IMG/VR virus record: IMGVR_UViG_3300007276_000137
Span: 1 to 35,503 of that record
Length of the DNA: 35,503 nt
Direction: 5' to 3' (one strand)
From: a virus
A program made the position numbers and the translations under genes. This document shows positions 1-8,946 of the stretch, piece by piece; the stretch's first letter is position 1; every line of letters starts with the position of its first letter. Below the pieces are notes generated by a model, which worked only from the letters and a program-made list of their open reading frames with translations, was not told where the DNA came from and did no database searches.

Positions 1-3000
1 GCTCCAACAGAATTATTAGTCCAATTCATAAAGGTGTTTACTAATCTACCACCACCCATTGGTCTATTTCTACCAGTTTCCATACGGTACAACATGTCTT
101 CTAAAGCTTCTCTAAATTTAGAACCATATATAGCTTCTATCTTGTTTAGGTTCTCAGGGGAAAATATAATATCTCTATTTTCTTTCCATTCAGCAAGGAA
201 GTCGGATCTTTTGTCTCCAATAGCGCCATCACTTAATAAATCAGAAGCAATACTTTCGGCTAACCAATAGTCTTTGGGTTGCGAGTAACCGTCATCTTTT
301 TTAGATATTAAACCTATAGCATCTGCATACGCTTGTATCTCTTGATTACCTGTTACAACCTCTGTTAAAGCTTTTAAATCTCTTTTAGATAAACCAGGGA
401 TTTCAAATCCAGCTTTGTTCCAAAGATAAACTCTAGTGGCTTGGTCGTAAGTATAATCCAATCCTTCTATATTTTTATTTAACAGCTTTTTAACTTTAGG
501 AAACTTTTTATTTAAGTTTTCAAAATCATTAGCAGCGGTTTGTCTTGACGAGTTTAATTCATTTATACCTCTAGCAAATGGATCTATTAAAGCCTTTTTA
601 AAGAACGCCATATCAGCTTCTCCTTGTTTTCCTTTGCCTAAAAAGTTGTATAATAATCCTTGAAAATCTTGAGCCGATGCTGGTATTATACTTTTGTATT
701 TAGTTTTTTGACCCCTTAACCTTGCTTGAGCATCAGAAAATTGTTTTTCTGATTTTACACCTGTTGTTTCCTCTATTATATTATTAAAGTCAACATTCAT
801 GTTGCCAGATCTTTTAGCTTGTTGCACTTTTCTTTTAACGTCAAACTGTTCTAACATATTATCAACTGCTTGCACGTTTTGCATTGCATCGTCGGCAAAA
901 TAAAAATCATTATATCCTTCTGCTACTTTATCAGCAACCCACAATGCTTTTGCTTCTGAAGTAGAGTCTCCTAATCCAGTTATATTTTTCAATGGTACAT
1001 TTAAACCGTTTGCTTTCAAAAACTCAAATATAGATTGAGCAGAATCACCTGGTCGAGCTGTTAATACAAACATGTTTTCTGGACCAAACTTATCTTGAAG
1101 TTTTAAAGCTTTATTAAACAATCTAGCAACTTTACCACCTATAACCTGGCTAAACTCTGAAAAATCATGTTTCCAACCTTGATCTAATAAATCAGCTCCT
1201 TCTTTAGCAAACTCTTCTGCGGTTAGTTTTCTAACCACACCATCAGGAGATGTAGATATAACTTCAGACTTGCTAGTAGCTAATGTGTCATCAAAATCTA
1301 ATATAGTAATACCTCTGCTTGGGTTTTGAGATTTTCTAGCTACAGATATAGCTTTATCTAATCTTTTTGCGGTATCTATTTGTTGTGGTGTAGCTATTTT
1401 TAATCTACGTTTTATTTCTTTAATATTTTCTTTATTGAAGAACTTATTATTCATTCTATCTTGCGCACTTTGTCCATCTAATGTTTCAAATGAATTTATA
1501 TCTACAAATTGTTGATCTATTAAAGATATTATTCTAGCGGAACCTAATTCGCTTGTTGTACCAAGTATTTGATCTTGAACAAAAGACAAAGCTTCCGTAC
1601 CTAATGATTGTTCAAACTCAGCGGTAATTTCGTTTGCAATATCGTTAAAATTACCTATATCTTTTTTATCAAAAGCTTTTACAGCTTCAGTAGATATTTT
1701 ACCAAGTTCGCCAGCACTAGGCGTAACATGCTCTCCTTTTTGTCTCAATAACCCACCTTTATAATTTTTTACACCTTTACCACCAAATAGCATGTAAATT
1801 AATTCTTCTTCTAATGCCTGAGGCGTGTCTTCTAACAATCCTTCTTTTTGATATTTTCTAACTCTATCCTCAGCTATAACTCTTGCGGCATTATAATCTG
1901 GATGATTATTATTTGGTCTTATATTTTTAGCGCCTTTTGTCACGGATCCTCTAGAGAAAAAATATTCTGTTTGTACTTTTTTGTTTTTACCTCTACCTCT
2001 TTCAACTTCCGCAATCCACAAGCCTTGAGAACCATCTTGGTACTGAATCAACTCTAACGTGGATAAGGCTCTTTGCCCAGCCGTGTTACTTGTAGCCATT
2101 TGATTATAATAAAGCATACCAACCATCATGCTATTATCAACCATAGCTAGTTCTAAAAACTTATTTTGAATATATGCTAGTAGTTTAGGGTTGTTTTGAT
2201 TAGCACCCTCTATTTCGTCTTTATACTCTTCCCTTACTCTAGCTTTTTTATCGTCAGCTTTTATATCTAAAGATAATACTTTTTGAATTTTACCCATTAA
2301 ACCAATACCAGCATTTATAGTACGAGTTTTAGTTGGATCAAAACCTAATTTACCAGTATTAATTTTGCCATCTGCTAAAGCTTGTTTAGCTTCTTTAATT
2401 TTAGAATCAATAAGATTTCCTAATTCTTTCATAGCATTTTCAGCCTCCTTACTATATTCTCTTTTGCCCTTGCTATTCATATCAAAACCTCTATAACTAC
2501 TATCAAACCCAAAGAATCCTTTTGTTATAGCTGGTGATAAAAATATTTCTAAAGGCAATTCTTCAACTAGGTTCTTCATAGACTTAGCTGATTTTTCTCT
2601 AGCTATATTACCTTTGTTTTTATCAGCTTGAGCGAAAGCTCCTAATGATAAATATTCTTTTATAATTTTTTTAGTTTCTGGTTTTAGCTTTTTGTCTTTC
2701 AACAAACCTTCTAACCTTTCTTTGTATTTAGGTGAGTCTTTACTAAACATATCAGCCAATCCACTTTCTTCAAAAGAAATAATAAACTCTTGTGGTATAC
2801 CTGCTTTTAATATAGCTGCTTCAAACTCTAAAGTACCATAACCATATTTTATAGCTAAATCAACTACTTCAGATCCAAAATCCATTTGTAATCCAGCTGA
2901 TAGATTATAATTACCACTTCGTTTAGTAATACCTCTTTCTGTTTGTCTTACAAATTCTTCAACAAAGTTATTAGCTAATACTCTATCAAATAAATCTTGC

Positions 3001-6000
3001 CTACCAACAAATAAATCTTTAAGATCACCATCATTTATCATGTCAGCCTTAAAGACTTCTAATCCAAATTCTTGAGTTAAAGCGAGTTCTAGTTTTGTTA
3101 AACCACCTCTTCTTATATCAGTCATTGTTTCGCCTTTAGCGAAATTACTTAATAACATTGCTGGTGTTACTTGTTCGTTAGCCTTAGGATTTCTTCTAAT
3201 CTTTTGTTTACCATCAGTCATTCCTTTGTATGGACCTTCCTCACTAGATAACCAAGCTACAATATCACCTGGTTTTTTACCTTTTTTTCTACCTAAATGA
3301 TCTGTAGTATAACCAATGCCTACAACCTTTTTTTCAACAGCCATAGGTAAATTTTTAGATAACCATGTTGTTGTTAATGTTTGTAATATGGCTCTTTTAT
3401 TCTTTGGATTTCTTAAGTATGCTTCAACAGCAGCTGGATTATTACCTATTATTTCTTGTACAACTCTATGTAGAGGACCATGTTTAACCCCAAATTCTTT
3501 TTTAAGAGCAGCTATTAATGGTGTAACAGATCTATTCTTAGAAACAGCTGCGTTTAAATCTGGTAATTTACCACCCACAATAGTTGTTATCGCTGCTCTA
3601 ACAGCATCAACTTGTTCCTGTGTTAATTCTATATTATTTAAAAATGGAGTATTTAATTGATCTTGAACTTCAGGTGTTAATATATCATTGATAGCTTGAT
3701 CTGTCTCTGTAGTTACAATATTTTCAGCTTTAGATACATCTACTTTAAATCCTGTAAAATCAATAGTTGTATCTTTCAAAAACTCAGATAGTCTTTGAGG
3801 TAGTAATCCATTTATATATTTAGATATAGTATTTTCTTCTTGTGTTATTTCACCTGTTTTAGGATCTACAACATCTACCATTTCACCTTCTTTAAAACTA
3901 TCTATAACATCTATGATACCTCTATTACCATACATAGCGTTGGATTTAAAATCAGCTATGTTATTTCTTTTATCTTCTTGACTTACATTGCCATACTCAT
4001 CAACCCGGCCCAAATTAACACCCTTATTTTCTAAACTAGTTAAATATTTTCCAAGCATCGAATCATATAGTTGAGCTATATCGTTTTTCCAATTTGGATT
4101 TGAATCTTTAGCGGCATATAAGTTATTTACTTTTTTACCAGTTTCATTGGCTTGTTCGTGTAATAACGGTGATTTTATATTAGCAGATTTTTTAGCTTCT
4201 TTTAAGCCTTCTTGTTTGGCTTGTTCTTGTTCTCGTTTCTTAGCTGGATCTATTCTTCTTTTTTGTAACTCACCGAGTTTACCTTGTTTGAAGTTATCAA
4301 TATAGCTAGCCATGTAAACAGCAGCGTCTTTACCATTGTTTATTTTATAATCACCATTGAACATAGCTCTAAACTTATTCATCGTGCCTTGTCCTTCGTT
4401 TAGAATTTGTCTTACCTCTGAAGAGTATTTAGGTCTCTTTAATATATCTTGTACAGACTTAGTATATTCATCCCAAAATTGACTATTTTGTTCTTCTAAA
4501 GATTTCTCTGGATTATATTGAGCGTTGCCACCAACAAACCTCATTCTTAACATAGCGGCGTCATGTATGTCTTTATGATTTTCAGACATATAATTATGTA
4601 GATTTTTAGCATAACCTGTTAACTCTTTTAAGTTGGCAAATGTCAACTGATCTACAGCATGTGATATTTCATGTGACAAAACAGTACCTGCTAATATATT
4701 ACCACTTTCAATTTCTCCTAAAGCGGCATTTTTATCTTTAACTATGTATTTATCTCCAATTATAGCCCCATTAGTTTCACCCATCCTAAGTTCATCAATC
4801 ATGCCTTCGGCCTGCATGTCATAATTAGCCTCAATAAAATCTATTTCTTCTTGTTTTTGCTCTTTACTTAAATCTTTTCTTCTATTTACCTCATCAATTT
4901 CTTTCTTCTTTACAGCGTCATAAGCATTTAAAATATTAGTCTGTAAATCTTCATCTGTTTCAGCTATTTTTAAATCTAAATCTTTAAGGTTTATATCTTC
5001 TAATACTAGAGCGGCATTAATATTTTCTTTATTATTTACTATTAAACCAGTATTTTTACTTGTAATACCAAGTTGACCACCAATTCTAGCTAATAACTCA
5101 TCTTCTTTTTTTCTATTTCTTCTTTTTCTACCTGATTCTTCAAATGTCTTACCATTATATATCTGACGTTCCACATACTCTCTAACGCCATCATCTTTCC
5201 TAGCTAATGCCGCTTTATTTTTTTGAAGTTGATTTTTAATCTCTTGATGTACGGCTACAGCTAAAGCTTTAGGATCTTTTGCTAATTCAGGATCTTTTTT
5301 TAATAACCTATCTTTTATTTTTTTACCTTTATCACCATATAATCTTTCTACAGCGTTAGTATAACTTACGCTATTTAATATCTTGTTTTTAGCCTTTAAC
5401 GCGGTATCATATTCAGATCTAAACTTTTTACCCTCAGCTTTACCTAATGATAATGAGTATATGTGGCTTTGTATCTCTTGATCTTCGGGGCTTAACGTTG
5501 GGTCAATATTAGCTTGTTGGTTTAACTGGTTTAATTGATTACCAACTAACACTAGTTTACCAACATTTTCTCCACCCGCTAACATAGCGTTTAGTTCTAA
5601 TTCAGAAGAGAGTCCATACAGCTTGTCCATCTGCTCTTGTCTTTCTTCTGTTAATTGATCTCTTTGGTTTTGATAACCTTTTTTATTAGGATCTAAGTTT
5701 CCAAAATCATTATCTATACGTTTTAACTCTTGCTGAATAGCTATGTTTCGACCATACATATCTCTAGTAACATTATGCTGTGCTATTGTAGAATAAGCTA
5801 TACCAGGACCATTCATAGGACCAGCAACCATTATGGCTGCTATAGCAACGTCGTCTACTTGTGACCAATCAAAATCTTTATTTAGCATCGCGGATTCTAA
5901 TCCCATAGAGCCTAAATAAATTAGTTCTTCCTCGGCTACCTCCATACCAGTTCTGTATACAAACTTACCAAACCCACTAGCTGCGTTTTGATAACCATTC

Positions 6001-8933
6001 CTTGCACCAGCCCTTAAAACGTCATCTAATGGATTTGCAAAGTCATCAACCATTTTAAGTGCGTTTGGCAATGTACCAAGAAATCTAGTTACAGTACCTT
6101 CAATAGCGCCAGTACCAATTATAGTCACCCATTTTTTTAGTGGATCCATGGTACCGTCAGCAATAGTTCTTTCTAAAGCTATTCTACTTTTTCTATATAA
6201 TTCTGGGTCTAATTTATCTTGATTTAAATCTAATTCTTTTAATTGAATTTTTGCTTCGGCAGCGTAATCTTCTAATGTTTGTAGTTCACCTTTTTTACTA
6301 CCAGCGGATGTTATACCATAAAAACCTGGAATAACATTTTGTGCGATAGTAGCGCCTCTAACAGAGCCAAAAATAGTTGTAGCGCCATAAGCACCTAGTA
6401 CAGCAGATGCTATAGGAGCAGATTGCTGTCCCATTGTTCTAGTCATATTGAACAAAAAATTATCACGATTCCAAGCCTCGTCATAAGTTTGCATTGTTTC
6501 TAAATGAGCAGCGTCATAGTCTTGATTTTGATTTTTTCTTTTTAATGCCGCATCACTACCAAATAATATTGGAACGTCAAGCAACATGTTTTCAAAACTA
6601 TGACCAACATCATTTGATAATATGTTTACAAAATCATAATCTCTATCAGCAGCAGACTTTAACTGTAGCGATGGATCGTCTAAAGAAGAGTAATACTCAC
6701 TCCATTTAGTATTTAAATTATTTCTAGTTGTTTCAAAATCCCTTGCTATAATACTTGATCTCTTGCTTATTTTATTGAGTCTAGCTTGGTAATCAGCTTG
6801 TACTTCTGGGGAATTAGCTGTCACTATATAATAACCATCGTTGTCTCCAACTTGATTATACTCTATGTTAGTCACACCGTCACCCCCAGCTGATGCTATT
6901 ATATTATCTATATCTACTTGTAATTCATTTTGTTTTTCATCAAAACTTGGTTTAAAATATTCAGTAGCTTTCTCTAAATCAGCTCTTGTTTTTTCTAACT
7001 CTAACGATGTGGAATAAATACTAGATCGAACAACGTTTTGTAAACCGCTATTCTCCATTTCTTTTTCTAAATAAGTATTATTAATAGAAGCTTTTTTATC
7101 TATCGCGTATTTAGCAATTTTTTTATCTAAACCACCAGCTGTTTGATTCCCATCCCCATCAACATCTGGTTCCTCATATATATTTCCCCAAGCTGTTTGC
7201 ATTGCTGGTAAATACTTTTTTACAAAATCATCAGCGGTATCTCCTCTCATTTCTTGAGAACCATGAAAACTTCTTAAAAATTCTTCTGGATTAAAATTTT
7301 TAATTTTTTCACTTCTAGCTACAGTGTCGTCATCATCATTAAAATAGTCTTTAATAAAATCATGAAAACCCTCAGGCGCAACACTACCAGTATTAAACTC
7401 ACCAAATACATCGTTGGCCAAATTTTTCTCATAATATTCTTTAGCCGCCACATCTTTTGTTACATCCTCTACTTCTTCCTTAGCTTTTTCTTTAGCCGCG
7501 TTATTTAACTCTATAGCTTTCTCATACTGTTTTTTCTGTACTTCTTGGGATTTGGCCTTGTCTAAAGGATTGTCAATAAAATATTTTTTTAATTGAGAAT
7601 TAGTCCCTGTAAAAACTTCTTCTCCACCCACAGTAGCGCTGTATTCAGCGGGAAAAGTTCTTTCCGCGGTACTACTGTAAAACCCGTTTTTAGTTTTAGT
7701 TATCTCGTAACCACTTTCTTTAAATACGTCTAATGCGTCCTGGGATATATTGCCATAATCATCGTCTGAAGCTAAAACACCTATAGTTTTTTTAGTTTCA
7801 TCAGATAAACTATTTTGATAATCAAGTACTCTTTGTATCTTTTCTTTGGCTTCTTCTGCGCCCTTGTCTGTGAATGGTTTTAAATCTATATAAATAGGAT
7901 CTTCACCTGGCAGAGTAACGTTAACAGCGTTACCCATCATTACCCCAAGCTCCTTCACTTCTATACCTGAATTACTAAACTCTTTTGCAAATTGATCGTC
8001 TTTAAGATCTACAAGTTCATTTAAAGTATATTTTGCTTCACGATTTATACCAGTACTAATTTTTTCTTCTTCTGGTATTTCCTCTTCAATAGTTTCTTCA
8101 GTAGTTTCTTCGGTTACTTCTTTAGTTGTCTCTTCAGTTGTTGTTTCTACTTCTTCCGTAGTTTCTACTTCTTCAGTGATTTCGTCCGAAACTGGAAAAA
8201 ATGTATTCATGAAATCACCACCAGACTTACTGTATAGTTTTTTCTTTTTAAGCACTCTAAATAATTCCTGTTGATTTTCTACAGAAGAAAACTGCTCTTC
8301 AAATTTATTGTAATCACCGCTATAAAGATTCTTATTTTTTAAAGCATTAAATAATTGCTCTCTGTAACTAAGTTGTTCTGGCTTAACTTCTTCAACTGGA
8401 GGAGCGGTAGTTTCTTCAACTGGAGGGGTAGTTGTTTCTTCAACTGGAGGGGTGGCGGTTTCTTCTTCACCGGTATATCCAGCATATTCTAAAATAGATC
8501 TTTTAGTTACGTTACCCTCTTCGTTTTGCCAAGGTTCATTTTGATTTGAAATAATACCACCTTTTTCACCTTTAGGAATAATGTCATCCATACCCATGTT
8601 AGCAGCAGCTGGATAAGCTATAGTAATATAAGGATGTTGACCTTTTTTATGGTTCTGAGTAAAATACTTATCAACTAAATCTAACTGATCTATAGCCCCC
8701 ATACTAGATACCTCTTCTATATTTGTACCTAAGCCTTCAGCTGTACCAGGCATGAATTGAATCAAGCCAGTAGCGGAACTTGTGGGGTTTTTAGCTGATG
8801 TATCAAAGTTAGATTCCTTCTGTATAACATTTAATAGCTCTTCCACGGTAAAACCATGCTTGTCAGCTATCTCTTGAAGTTTTTCTTCAACACCATCTAT
8901 TTCAAGAAATTCTTTTTCTAATGTTTTGCTCAT
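1..8933 (-). CDS. Giant polyvalent virion/ejection protein: lytic transglycosylase + HExxH + HAD (3' end beyond window)
   Basis: An uninterrupted frame of 2977 codons starts at the ATG at 8933 and is still open at the left edge, so the C-terminus is missing. Residues 1-130 form an SLT-type lytic transglycosylase: catalytic Glu40 in QKESNFD, GLIQF at 56-60 and IAYPA at 105-109. Residues 159-182 are three PPVEET repeats, 194-245 two similar LY-containing repeats, and about 251-295 a Glu/Thr-rich linker. A hydrophobic stretch lies near 831-868. HEISH (1421-1425) is a zincin-type HExxH motif. Residues near 1870-1960 resemble domains of phage 'polyvalent' proteins. Residues about 2538-2698 carry all HAD motifs. 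It follows two smaller internal-virion-type genes, the position of T7 gp16, so I infer that it is packaged and ejected, cutting peptidoglycan during entry and delivering other activities to the cell. The domain calls are firm for SLT and HAD and weaker for the rest. Confidence 0.85.
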   Translation of the reverse strand, partial: MSKTLEKEFLEIDGVEEKLQEIADKHGFTVEELLNVIQKESNFDTSAKNPTSSATGLIQFMPGTAEGLGTNIEEVSSMGAIDQLDLVDKYFTQNHKKGQHPYITIAYPAAANMGMDDIIPKGEKGGIISNQNEPWQNEEGNVTKRSILEYAGYTGEEETATPPVEETTTPPVEETTAPPVEEVKPEQLSYREQLFNALKNKNLYSGDYNKFEEQFSSVENQQELFRVLKKKKLYSKSGGDFMNTFFPVSDEITEEVETTEEVETTTEETTKEVTEETTEETIEEEIPEEEKISTGINREAKYTLNELVDLKDDQFAKEFSNSGIEVKELGVMMGNAVNVTLPGEDPIYIDLKPFTDKGAEEAKEKIQRVLDYQNSLSDETKKTIGVLASDDDYGNISQDALDVFKESGYEITKTKNGFYSSTAERTFPAEYSATVGGEEVFTGTNSQLKKYFIDNPLDKAKSQEVQKKQYEKAIELNNAAKEKAKEEVEDVTKDVAAKEYYEKNLANDVFGEFNTGSVAPEGFHDFIKDYFNDDDDTVARSEKIKNFNPEEFLRSFHGSQEMRGDTADDFVKKYLPAMQTAWGNIYEEPDVDGDGNQTAGGLDKKIAKYAIDKKASINNTYLEKEMENSGLQNVVRSSIYSTSLELEKTRADLEKATEYFKPSFDEKQNELQVDIDNIIASAGGDGVTNIEYNQVGDNDGYYIVTANSPEVQADYQARLNKISKRSSIIARDFETTRNNLNTKWSEYYSSLDDPSLQLKSAADRDYDFVNILSNDVGHSFENMLLDVPILFGSDAALKRKNQNQDYDAAHLETMQTYDEAWNRDNFLFNMTRTMGQQSAPIASAVLGAYGATTIFGSVRGATIAQNVIPGFYGITSAGSKKGELQTLEDYAAEAKIQLKELDLNQDKLDPELYRKSRIALERTIADGTMDPLKKWVTIIGTGAIEGTVTRFLGTLPNALKMVDDFANPLDDVLRAGARNGYQNAASGFGKFVYRTGMEVAEEELIYLGSMGLESAMLNKDFDWSQVDDVAIAAIMVAGPMNGPGIAYSTIAQHNVTRDMYGRNIAIQQELKRIDNDFGNLDPNKKGYQNQRDQLTEERQEQMDKLYGLSSELELNAMLAGGENVGKLVLVGNQLNQLNQQANIDPTLSPEDQEIQSHIYSLSLGKAEGKKFRSEYDTALKAKNKILNSVSYTNAVERLYGDKGKKIKDRLLKKDPELAKDPKALAVAVHQEIKNQLQKNKAALARKDDGVREYVERQIYNGKTFEESGRKRRNRKKEDELLARIGGQLGITSKNTGLIVNNKENINAALVLEDINLKDLDLKIAETDEDLQTNILNAYDAVKKKEIDEVNRRKDLSKEQKQEEIDFIEANYDMQAEGMIDELRMGETNGAIIGDKYIVKDKNAALGEIESGNILAGTVLSHEISHAVDQLTFANLKELTGYAKNLHNYMSENHKDIHDAAMLRMRFVGGNAQYNPEKSLEEQNSQFWDEYTKSVQDILKRPKYSSEVRQILNEGQGTMNKFRAMFNGDYKINNGKDAAVYMASYIDNFKQGKLGELQKRRIDPAKKREQEQAKQEGLKEAKKSANIKSPLLHEQANETGKKVNNLYAAKDSNPNWKNDIAQLYDSMLGKYLTSLENKGVNLGRVDEYGNVSQEDKRNNIADFKSNAMYGNRGIIDVIDSFKEGEMVDVVDPKTGEITQEENTISKYINGLLPQRLSEFLKDTTIDFTGFKVDVSKAENIVTTETDQAINDILTPEVQDQLNTPFLNNIELTQEQVDAVRAAITTIVGGKLPDLNAAVSKNRSVTPLIAALKKEFGVKHGPLHRVVQEIIGNNPAAVEAYLRNPKNKRAILQTLTTTWLSKNLPMAVEKKVVGIGYTTDHLGRKKGKKPGDIVAWLSSEEGPYKGMTDGKQKIRRNPKANEQVTPAMLLSNFAKGETMTDIRRGGLTKLELALTQEFGLEVFKADMINDGDLKDLFVGRQDLFDRVLANNFVEEFVRQTERGITKRSGNYNLSAGLQMDFGSEVVDLAIKYGYGTLEFEAAILKAGIPQEFIISFEESGLADMFSKDSPKYKERLEGLLKDKKLKPETKKIIKEYLSLGAFAQADKNKGNIAREKSAKSMKNLVEELPLEIFLSPAITKGFFGFDSSYRGFDMNSKGKREYSKEAENAMKELGNLIDSKIKEAKQALADGKINTGKLGFDPTKTRTINAGIGLMGKIQKVLSLDIKADDKKARVREEYKDEIEGANQNNPKLLAYIQNKFLELAMVDNSMMVGMLYYNQMATSNTAGQRALSTLELIQYQDGSQGLWIAEVERGRGKNKKVQTEYFFSRGSVTKGAKNIRPNNNHPDYNAARVIAEDRVRKYQKEGLLEDTPQALEEELIYMLFGGKGVKNYKGGLLRQKGEHVTPSAGELGKISTEAVKAFDKKDIGNFNDIANEITAEFEQSLGTEALSFVQDQILGTTSELGSARIISLIDQQFVDINSFETLDGQSAQDRMNNKFFNKENIKEIKRRLKIATPQQIDTAKRLDKAISVARKSQNPSRGITILDFDDTLATSKSEVISTSPDGVVRKLTAEEFAKEGADLLDQGWKHDFSEFSQVIGGKVARLFNKALKLQDKFGPENMFVLTARPGDSAQSIFEFLKANGLNVPLKNITGLGDSTSEAKALWVADKVAEGYNDFYFADDAMQNVQAVDNMLEQFDVKRKVQQAKRSGNMNVDFNNIIEETTGVKSEKQFSDAQARLRGQKTKYKSIIPASAQDFQGLLYNFLGKGKQGEADMAFFKKALIDPFARGINELNSSRQTAANDFENLNKKFPKVKKLLNKNIEGLDYTYDQATRVYLWNKAGFEIPGLSKRDLKALTEVVTGNQEIQAYADAIGLISKKDDGYSQPKDYWLAESIASDLLSDGAIGDKRSDFLAEWKENRDIIFSPENLNKIEAIYGSKFREALEDMLYRMETGRNRPMGGGRLVNTFMNWTNNSVG
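835..1322 (-). other. HAD-superfamily phosphatase domain of the giant protein
   Basis: All four HAD motifs are present in order. Motif I is ILDFDDTLA (nucleophile Asp2546, acid/base Asp2548), motif II is FVLTARP (Thr2625), motif III is the Lys in SEAKALW (Lys2662), and motif IV is FADD (Asp2681, Asp2682). The spacing fits a small cap. The substrate cannot be predicted; small phosphorylated metabolites, nucleotides or polynucleotide 3'-phosphate are all possible for this superfamily. Confidence 0.82.
4600..4700 (-). other. HExxH (HEISH) putative zincin metallopeptidase motif in the giant protein
   Basis: The residues around 1421-1425 read LSHEISHAVDQ, preceded by a hydrophobic strand (ILAGTV). 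This is the usual zincin context: HExxH in a helix after a strand, with Ala/Val following the second His. The third zinc ligand cannot be assigned by eye. It may be a maturation or host-targeted protease, or an inactive remnant. Confidence 0.6.
8388..8459 (-). repeat. Three tandem 24-bp repeats encoding PPVEET linker units
   Basis: Units at 8388-8411, 8412-8435 and 8436-8459 each begin TTCTTCAACTGGAGG on the plus strand and differ only in the last third. They encode three PPVEE(T/V)-type octapeptides that form a stiff Pro/Glu linker after the transglycosylase domain. A partial further unit (TTCTTC) follows at 8460. The repeat stays in frame, so copy number can change without breaking the gene. 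Confidence 0.9.
8590..8870 (-). other. SLT lytic transglycosylase domain of the giant protein
   Basis: The motif order ES (Glu40-Ser41), GLIQF (56-60) and AxY-like IAYPA (105-109) matches the SLT/Slt70 family, where the Glu is the general acid that cleaves the MurNAc-GlcNAc bond. The domain sits at the extreme N-terminus, as in T7 gp16. It would open the peptidoglycan locally during DNA entry. Domain edges are approximate. Confidence 0.88.
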
Positions 8934-8946
8934 ATTATATTTTAAT

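Noticed and set aside
3316-3660. Plus-strand frames under the giant gene, such as a 114-residue one
   Set aside because: They lie antisense to a well-supported coding frame and show no domain pattern or start context.
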